Shown here piece after piece: positions 8,922 through 14,794 of a stretch of DNA of 14,794 nt (position 1 is its first letter; each line of letters opens with the position of its first letter). The translations under genes were made by a program, and so were the position numbers. The stretch lies in NCBI GenBank assembly GCA_016098155.1, contig JAAAJB010000635.1, forward strand, positions 4,845 through 19,638, written 5' to 3'. The stretch comes from Actinomortierella ambigua. Taxonomy: Eukaryota; Mortierellomycota; Mortierellomycetes; Mortierellales; Mortierellaceae. The notes under the pieces were generated by a model. That model ran no database searches, was not told the DNA's origin, and saw only the letters and a program-made list of their open reading frames with translations.

Positions 8922-10021
8922 ATCCTCTCGCAGGCGCTTCAACTATTCAGGATTGCTAACTTGGTACATAAGCATTTTGGTATTAGCCGACAAGCTGGTC
9001 TCTGAAGCATTGCCTCCCCCCTCCCCCCCTTTTTTTTGGCAAGTGTCCCTTCTGACGTTCAGACATTTGGCTTGGCGGATAAAACAAACTTACACAAAGA
9101 CAGTGGCCTCCATAATGATCGCGTAGTCGGACAGATGGTTATCGAGCACATCCTCGGGTTCATCTCTAGTCAGTCCATTGCCTTTTGTAATCTCTCGGGC
9201 ATGGGCATCCACTAGGTGTTGAATGAGATCGACCTGGCGTCTCTTGTCGCTATTTTGTTGTCGTCGGTGAATGCTCTCATTTACAAATTGAAGCGTCTCC
9301 CACTTTGGCCTGGAAACATACGTCGTCCATGGGTTAAGTATCCGCCGCATATCTTGCCGTGGCATTGTAACCATCTGATGGGGCAGTGGATTGATCACAT
9401 CACTGAACCATAATGAAGGATTCGCTGTAGGGTGCGTTCTGCACCTTTAGAACCGCGGAGAGGATCATATCGATAACCGAATGCAAGAAAACATTGGCAG
9501 CCGCACTGAGCGTACATGAGTTATAGAGTTATGGACGAGTAGTCATGCCTTCCCCTTTCCATTTCAGCATCCTATACCAACGATATCCATGCATGCAGAG
9601 GCTGATGTAGAAAATAACATAAATTTGGTTAGTCCGAGTGTATCAAAGGCATCACGCGAAGGCATGCACATGTGCACGCATTCCCAGATAGTCATACACT
9701 GAAATGCGATCAAGGGACTACTCCGACCACGGAGCGAAAGTATGTTGGTATGACCGCGAGTCAACACCTTGACGCCTTTGACAGACGTAGGGTCGGCTTG
9801 GATCTCGTCAATCTTCTCATGCATCTCTCTTATACATCTGTGTAAAATAGGATAATAGGCCCGAGAGTACGCATGTATGCGAGATCGAAGGCCGGTGCAA
9901 TGAGACGACGTCTCTTCTTGTAGAACACCATGCTTGTTATCGTAAAAAAGTTGAGATGTGGGAACTCAGGTAGCTCTGTGTGTTGCTCGAGCCAGGCAAG
10001 AGGCATTGCCCTGGCAATTGA
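8889..10021 (-). pseudogene. Decayed, truncated cytochrome P450
   Basis: Minus-strand pieces in gene order match one P450. From 10021: WLEQHTELPEFPHLNFF, then a C-helix-like KKRRRLIAPAFDLAYMRTLGP. After a frame change near 9840: RCIREMHEKIDEI (9839 on). A short piece from about 9599: SACMDIVG. Then a helical piece from 9507 and, after another frame change near 9408, a 100-residue stretch to a GTAAGT donor at 9093 (KRRQVDLIQHLVDAHAREI, DYAIIMEATVF). Last, 9014-8892 reads as the I/J-helix exon (GNASETS, then MLMYQVSNPE, LKRLREDL) with an in-frame TAG at 8945-8943 and a TAA at 8891-8889. The ExxR and haem-Cys regions and the N-terminal anchor were not found. Functional P450s are ER mono-oxygenases; this copy should not be active. 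Sequencing errors alone are unlikely to explain all the lesions. Confidence 0.75.
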
Positions 10022-10602
10022 CTACGTGGGTGGAAAAATAGATTTTTGACAGCGTGATACAGACAGAGATAGGGAAGATTACTCAATCATCAGAGGAGAG
10101 AGCCAGTTAAACATAGTCTGTGAGTGAGCCGTAAATCACACAGCCAGAAAGCCGAGATTTCCTTTAGGCCTCCCTCGACGGTCGCGGTTCGTTCGCCTCT
10201 CGTTTATCTACACGTCAAATTTCAAATACAGCACGCAGTGAACGGTACAAACTTTGGTATGCACGTTCAAATGCAGCAGCTATGTCATTCTTTGGCTGAT
10301 CAGAAACACGGACTTGGGAAAAGCGGGGTGCAAAAGCACCACTACGTTGGACCCTGCCAGTTTTCTATCATTATCATTCGAAACAAAAAAAAAAACAAAG
10401 CAGGTGTTTCGATTGTGACATTTTGCTCTGTAGAACGTATAAAAGCAGGGCATCTCAGGCGCGTCCTATGCTGCGACGTCTTTTGACTTTGTCCTCACGC
10501 GATCGATTCCCCACTCTCTTCCTGCCTTTGCATGCCTTTTGATCCGAAGCGCTGAATGTACGAGTGACGTGCCACTTGCAAAAGGTCTCGGTCTTTGTTC
10601 AT
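10022..10602. other. No gene recognised upstream of the P450 relic
   Basis: The stretch could contain eroded N-terminal P450 exons, since the relic begins at an acceptor-like TAG at 10024-10022, but no anchor helix or proline-rich hinge was recognised. A short A-rich run lies near 10384-10399. Nothing else could be supported. Confidence 0.35.
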
Positions 10603-10854
10603 TTAAAGCTCCTCTTCGATAAGCGTAACATTGGAGCCGGGAATGCTAACAGAAAGGAGAGGGGGGAGGAGATCAATATTGTGGGCAATAGAAACTGTTA
10701 GTTTCAGACTTTTGTGGAGGGCTAAGGCTTGCATCATATTCGGACCGGGTCTACACAGGGTGCGGAGGAAACAAGCGGGGAAGGGAGATGCTGAAGTATC
10801 CACTGCGTTACAGCCAATGGCCCAACCAAGGTGACGACAACAAGCTAACTTCAT
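10603..10854 (-). CDS. Weak ORF, 83 aa, unassigned
   Basis: This is an open frame with a genuine ATG at 10854-10852 and a TAA at 10605-10603. It has a Cys/Pro-rich first half and a hydrophobic second half ending in IPGSNVTLIEEEL. The last part follows a CT-rich tract and CTGTTAG, which could be a splice acceptor, so it may be a terminal exon instead of a single-exon gene. A second ATG frame (11011-10808) overlaps it in another frame. I do not recognise either. Chance is a real possibility. Confidence 0.2.
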   Translation of the reverse strand: MKLACCRHLGWAIGCNAVDTSASPFPACFLRTLCRPGPNMMQALALHKSLKLTVSIAHNIDLLPPLLSVSIPGSNVTLIEEEL

Positions 10855-11080
10855 AGTGACGAGGAAGGGACAGGCACACCAATTTTAGCCTTTGAGCTAT
10901 TTTATTTTGTAGCCACCTTTCACTCAACTCCCATTGGGTCCGAATGGGCGACGATAAGCACGTGCATTTGAGGAATTTTTCGGGGGCAACGGATAAGGTT
11001 TCTGATGCCATGCGATGTCACCTTGTTATCCTTTGTGGCAGTTGGTGGGGAGAGGGTCTTGTGGTTGGAGGGAACAACTC

Positions 11081-11128
11081 TCTCTTCTCTCTCTCTCATT
11101 CTCTCTCACTCAACAACTTTCTCTCTCC
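11081..11128 (+). repeat. CT-rich tract
   Basis: Nearly pure CT dinucleotides, interrupted by CATT and ACTCAACAA, are followed by CCCCACAG at 11127-11134, an acceptor-like end. No plus-strand exon after it could be supported. Confidence 0.6.
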
Positions 11129-11292
11129 CCACAGTACAGTCGTAGGGCGACGTTGATTTCTACATGGTATTCTTTAACCTTTGAGTTACAACCAATCTGC
11201 TGTTGATTCTCTATGAGCAAACCACAACAACAAACAACAAAGTCCCCTCCATTGGTGGTTTTGCTTCTCTCTGCAAATGAACCCTCTTTTTT

Positions 11293-11664
11293 TCACACAA
11301 GATAGGAACTAGAGCGCTGAGACAACGATTGTGCTGTCGCCATCTTTTCAGTGGGGCGATGCGTATCTAGAGGAAAGATCAACAACGTGGCATATAGCGG
11401 TGCACTATCGGAGGGACCTCTATCGCTGTCCAACATATTGATCTCCATCGCCTTGGCGCGTGTGCGCTTGCGATCATGGTCACTCTCTATTCACAAGACG
11501 TTGTACTCTGCTGGGCGCATCTCCTTCATCTCGGAAAATCGCGCTCTACTCTAGTTGTTGTTGTTGTTGTTGTTGTGGCTACTGCTACTGGTGTTGTTCG
11601 ATGTGTTTGTTGACCGCTCGGAACGAAATTGCTGATATTCTCGTGGTTGCCATCTCTCATCCAT
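11293..11664 (-). pseudogene. Candidate broken gene: one frame with two internal stops
   Basis: From an ATG at 11664 one minus-strand frame stays protein-like for 124 codons but is cut by a TAG at 11553-11551 and a TGA at 11493-11491, ending in TGA at 11295-11293. Pieces in order: MDERWQPREYQQFRSERS, a Thr/Ser/Asn-rich linker with N7, SRARFSEMKEMRPAEYNVL, and HDRKRTRAKAMEINMLDSDR followed by about 40 residues. The first stop falls directly after the AAC repeat, the second 19 codons later. I do not recognise the protein. Introns could remove the stops but no good donor was found. The plus strand has a 67-codon frame over part of this (11351-11554), the main competing reading. Confidence 0.3.
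11553..11577 (+). repeat. (GTT)8 microsatellite
   Basis: Eight GTT units on the plus strand (AAC on the minus strand) would encode poly-Asn in the broken minus-strand frame. The TAG stop of that frame directly abuts the repeat. Confidence 0.85.
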
Positions 11665-11924
11665 ATTTCTATCTTTCTCTGTGTATAGGTACGACGAAGG
11701 AGAAAGGGAAAAAAAAAGAGGGTAGGGCGCTCTCGGTAACAGAGAGGGAAAGAGAGAGAAGATCACGTTGTTTGAGATAAACGCGTGTTTGCAACGGGTA
11801 GGGTAATCTTGATTAGCAAACGAAGAAAAATCAAGCATTCCGCAAGGTGCACGGTGTTGTTGTTCACCTCGTGCCTGATCGAGGTCATGGTAGGCGGAAT
11901 GAGGATCTCTCCTGTTGTGCTTCA

Positions 11925-12050
11925 TCATTGTTCTCGGATCAAGTCAGGGCGGCACACAGGAGAGGTTTGATCGCACAAACGCAGGTCGCTGCTATCAGGA
12001 CAAGGTTGCTCGCTCCTGCTGTCTGGACAAGGATGTCTCTGATACCTCAT
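11925..12050 (-). other. Short Cys-containing ORF (41 aa) with an internal imperfect tandem repeat
   Basis: The ATG is at 12050-12048 and the TGA at 11927-11925; the stop overlaps the next ATG (11928) in an ATGA arrangement. Two consecutive 27-nt units (12035-12009 and 12008-11982) match at roughly 20 positions and both encode PCPDS. It has four cysteines and no signal peptide. It may be a chance frame. Confidence 0.2.
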
Positions 12051-12454
12051 TTGAGTTTATTTTCCTGAGTGGGTGCCGACCTGGGGCAATCTATCTTGTG
12101 TGTTTCGATCATTGTATGCTATGCCGTACCTTCTCTCTCTCACTTTCTGTCTCTCACACTCATTCTCTCTCTTTTTTTTTTTGTTCTACGGACACTCTCT
12201 GATGGTGGCGGTGAGAGAGATAGAGAAGAACGGCCCCACTGTGATCGATAAAAAAGGGAATCAACCATTTGCGGGGGGAAGAGCGCTTTTTTTGTTGGTC
12301 CACAGGGCACACCAACAATAAAGAAGTCACTACTGTAAGTCCGATGTCTGATAGCGATATCCGTGGGCTAGTCTTGCCCTTTGAAGATAAGGTGTAAACA
12401 CAGCCATTCAAATCCCACTAATTCAATCATACATTAAACCACACACAACGTCAA

Positions 12455-12672
12455 ATGGCCGCGGGTGAGGGGAGGGGGCGGGGAAGGGGGCACTCTCACC
12501 GCAACACTGCTTCATCATGCCATTACTACTCCCCTCTCGCTAGCAGGAGAACTCCATGAGAGTGTGAGAAAAAAAAAAGGTCGAGGTGCACGCCCTTGTT
12601 CGTGCGAAACGCGCACGTACTGATCGACTCTGTGTGTGTCGGCGCAAAAAAAAAAAAAAAAAAAAAAAAAAA
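12455..12672 (+). mobile_element. Possible short retroinsertion ending in A27
   Basis: A pure run of 27 A lies at 12646-12672. The 8-mer AACGTCAA occurs at 12447-12454 and again at 12671-12678, as a short target-site duplication flanking about 216 bp would. The first two A of the right copy are shared with the tail, so the match is effectively 6 nt and could be chance. The body has no open frame and no clear pol III box. It sits in the presumed intron after the last recognisable exon of the channel gene, in the opposite orientation. Confidence 0.3.
12646..12672 (+). repeat. A27 homopolymer
   Basis: Twenty-seven consecutive A on the plus strand, the longest homopolymer in the window. Its length is likely to be uncertain in assembly. 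Confidence 0.95.
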
Positions 12673-12714
12673 CGTCAATTGTGGAGGAAAATCCCATGCT
12701 GCCTGTCAACCTAC

Positions 12715-14794
12715 CAAGAAAAAGAGTGTCGTTGTCAACGCTGAGAGTGCTCCGTGAGGATACCTAGCCCGTGGTTCACAGGCATCATCTTGTTTAGGAG
12801 GTGTACGAAATGCATGAAAGAAGAAGACCAGAGCATGGGTAAAGCCAGCGACCACTAATGTGAATAGGAGGAAAATGTCCCAGATCTTGTTTATGAATAG
12901 AATGTTGACAATAGTGCCGACGCGCCGGAACGTGCGCGTTTCTGCAATCTACGAAATGTTCGAAAGCGGGATAGGGTTAATTTAAACTATTAGTTTAAGT
13001 ACGTCAGGTGCGTGACGGATCGGTCGCGAGTGGCCTCCTGTTAATAGATTAAACTTACCAAGTGCAAATAAGTGGCTAAAATGGCGAAAGGAGTCAAGAA
13101 AAATTGGTGTGGCCTATCATCCGTCCGGCTCGTCCAATGGCTTAAAATTGTTTCCAAAAAGCAGGCTGTTGTTACACCGATGGATATCAAGTCGATGTAG
13201 TTGAACGGTGACCTATTTGATCCGCGAGAGTTAGAAGCATGAAAGATAGCCGATTGCCATGAACAGACATCGTCAAATGCCAATATCATACTTGAAATAT
13301 CGAAATCCAACGATCCCCTCAATCAACTGGTACACCTCTAAGAGCAAGAGAATGCATCCCAAGGATATTCCGACAGTAATTGATACCAGCCAAAACTGGG
13401 TGAGGTACAAGGTAGATGGTTGGTTGAAAGCCCCCGGAGTAGTTGACTTGTGCACATGGGTCACAACCATGGATAGGAAAATGCCATAGAATATCAATAG
13501 CATTGCCAACCTAGAATACCAATAGTAGACCCCATTTTGCCAATACTATTGCAGCATATTTGAAGAAAGTTAGATCTCCACAGGAATTTCAAATCGAGTG
13601 TGGTTCCCATGTGAGGGCCATTGGAACATATATTGCCACATACTTTAAAGCGTAGTACAGCCATCAAGGCAGCATTTTCAAAACCATTTTTCCCTGCAAG
13701 TTCGAATAACTGCGAAAATGGGTCATCAAGTGCCACCAAGCTAGGGAATGGAACGCCATAGAACTTGGGTTGATTCCGATGCCTGGGTACCTCATGCGAC
13801 GAAATCCCTTCGAACCAGTTTCGACGCAACCGGCGATCGCCGATACTGCTTTTGAGGGACTGAATAGTGAACATTGTCATCGATACTAAATTTTCACCTT
13901 GGCGGTAGTACGTTTCCAGCCGATGAGACGCAAAGCTCCATGAGTCTATGTTATCGGTAACCTCAGCGTCACCAACGATGATCCCTCGAGCTGGTATGTA
14001 TGAGGTGTTACGTAGAGTCGCGTGAAGGTACTTCGGATACTGGCTGATCAACTCATTGAAGCACTGCTTGACAGGGACCAGGTATAGAGGATGGAAGCGG
14101 CGAGCCATGTTTGTGCAATAGTCGAGGAGGGTCTGAAGAGCTACTATGTTCTCGCGGGTAATGGCGACGTAGATGGGATTTATCGTTTTATCGCCACCAC
14201 GCGGGACCCATGTGCGCCTGCCGTTTCGAAGGAGTGACACAATGAACTTGGCACTGATGTCTATGGGGCTCTCCGACTCAAGAAGCTTTGTCAATATGCT
14301 GATACGAGTATTGCCATATTCCACAGAGTGGTTGACATAGTCGCTGACAAAGTCGATGATGGCCCGTGCATGATCTTCATTGGTGTACTGCTGCTCGGCC
14401 ATGTCCGAATCTTGGCTCTGTGGCGAGATGAGGGTGTGAGTCAACGCCAACAGCCATATATTCTGAATACAGTGCTCTGTAATCATCAATGCGTCGGACA
14501 GTCGAAGTGGAGAGTTGGGGATCACCACTTTTTCAACTGGCACTGGTTTATCTTGGTAGACCACGCTGGCCTTGAAGCGGGTTTGGTCATCTTTGACAGC
14601 ATATTCGTAGATGTGGGCCGCATTGAACTTGAAATGATGATCCAGTACGGTATCCGTTTCTGTCTTGCCATTGATGTCCATGGATTGTTCCTCGGCTGTT
14701 GCGCTCCAGAAGAAGATCAGCTTGCATCGTGGCTCTTTCGATGTCGGGAGGCTCCAGAGCTGTATCGTCCTGCCGGCATAGACCACAAAGCGAT
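12715..14794 (-). CDS. WD40/TRP-like ion-channel fusion protein, partial (5' end outside window, 3' end not found)
   Basis: Minus-strand exons: >14794-13644, 13545-13292, 13212-13059 and 12948-12715, with introns of 98, 79 and 110 nt; phases 0, 2 and 0 all match. The visible protein opens with the end of a WD40 blade (RFVVYAGRTIQLWSLP), continues through about 370 residues of the linker region found in Mortierella WD40-channel proteins (NPIYVAITRENIVALQTLLD, HPLYLVPVKQCFNELISQYP, SYIPARG), then the channel: two helices in exon 2 (LAMLLIFYGIFLSMVV and FWLVSITVGISLGCILLLL), two in exon 3 (NYIDLISIGVTTACFLETI and FLTPFAILATYLHL), and S5 plus the start of the pore in exon 4 (IFLLFTLVVAGFTHALVFFF, ALSALTTTLFFL). 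The expected selectivity loop and S6 helix were not found after the GTAGGT donor at 12714. Such proteins are probably cation channels; substrate unknown. Confidence 0.75.

Noticed and set aside
10124..10486. Plus-strand frame of 120 codons
   Set aside because: It has no recognisable domain and a composition like random sequence, and it crosses an A-rich run; it is not supported as a gene.
8889..11664. Repeat-induced C-to-T mutation as the cause of all in-frame stops
   Set aside because: Every stop codon can come from CAA, CAG or CGA by one C-to-T change, so the stops alone carry no information about the mutation process.
12160..12411. Minus-strand frame starting W-D-L-N as the next channel exon
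   Set aside because: Its phase and the GAATTAG acceptor fit, but no S6-like hydrophobic helix follows and the rest is low complexity. Not annotated as coding; mentioned only in the channel finding.
1..14794. tRNA, rRNA, CRISPR array, riboswitch or toxin-antitoxin content
   Set aside because: No cloverleaf with matching A and B boxes, no regularly spaced direct repeats and no bacterial-type operons were seen by eye; intron structure marks the DNA as eukaryotic. A tRNA scan and Rfam search were not possible here.

Overview
The window reads as nuclear DNA of an early-diverging fungus, most likely Mortierellomycotina. The genes carry many short introns (about 80-165 nt, GT..AG, often GTAAGT/GTATGT donors). 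Several gene families usual in that lineage are present: BORCS6-like and MAT2B-like proteins, and a WD40 protein joined to a TRP/polycystin-like ion channel, a family I recall as strongly expanded in Mortierellaceae. The species is inferred, not proven. There is no sign of bacterial, phage or CRISPR content and I found no tRNA or rRNA.

Layout. Positions 1-1740 hold two small unassigned minus-strand candidates (512-781 and 1212-1697). Positions 1743-9000 are a compact housekeeping block: a six-exon MAT2B-like gene (+, 1743-3306); COA3, a cytochrome c oxidase assembly factor (-, 3485-3806, two exons); a BORCS6/lyspersin-like BORC subunit (+, 3954-4598, three exons), divergent from COA3 across about 150 bp; and ALG9, an ER mannosyltransferase (-, 4943-8355, seven exons). 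All exon junctions of these four genes keep frame and give 301, 72, 131 and 870 residues.

Positions 8889-10021 hold a decayed cytochrome P450 (-) with frameshifts, two in-frame stops in the I/J-helix exon and no haem-binding segment. Positions 10022-12714 are gene-poor, with CT/GA tracts, a GTT microsatellite, a broken minus-strand frame with two stops, and an A27 run that may be the tail of a small retroinsertion. Positions 12715-14794 carry the last WD40 blade and the channel domain of a large minus-strand gene whose 5' end lies beyond the window. Its coding sequence becomes unrecognisable at 12715, just before the expected pore/S6 exon.

The housekeeping genes are not one pathway (methyl-donor metabolism, respiratory assembly, lysosome positioning, N-glycosylation). 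Their closeness looks like ordinary compact fungal gene order. The points most worth a second look are the truncated channel with the possible poly(A) insertion in its intron, the P450 relic, and a perfect inverted repeat directly upstream of the BORCS6 start codon. I did not find convincing evidence of an undescribed multi-gene system.
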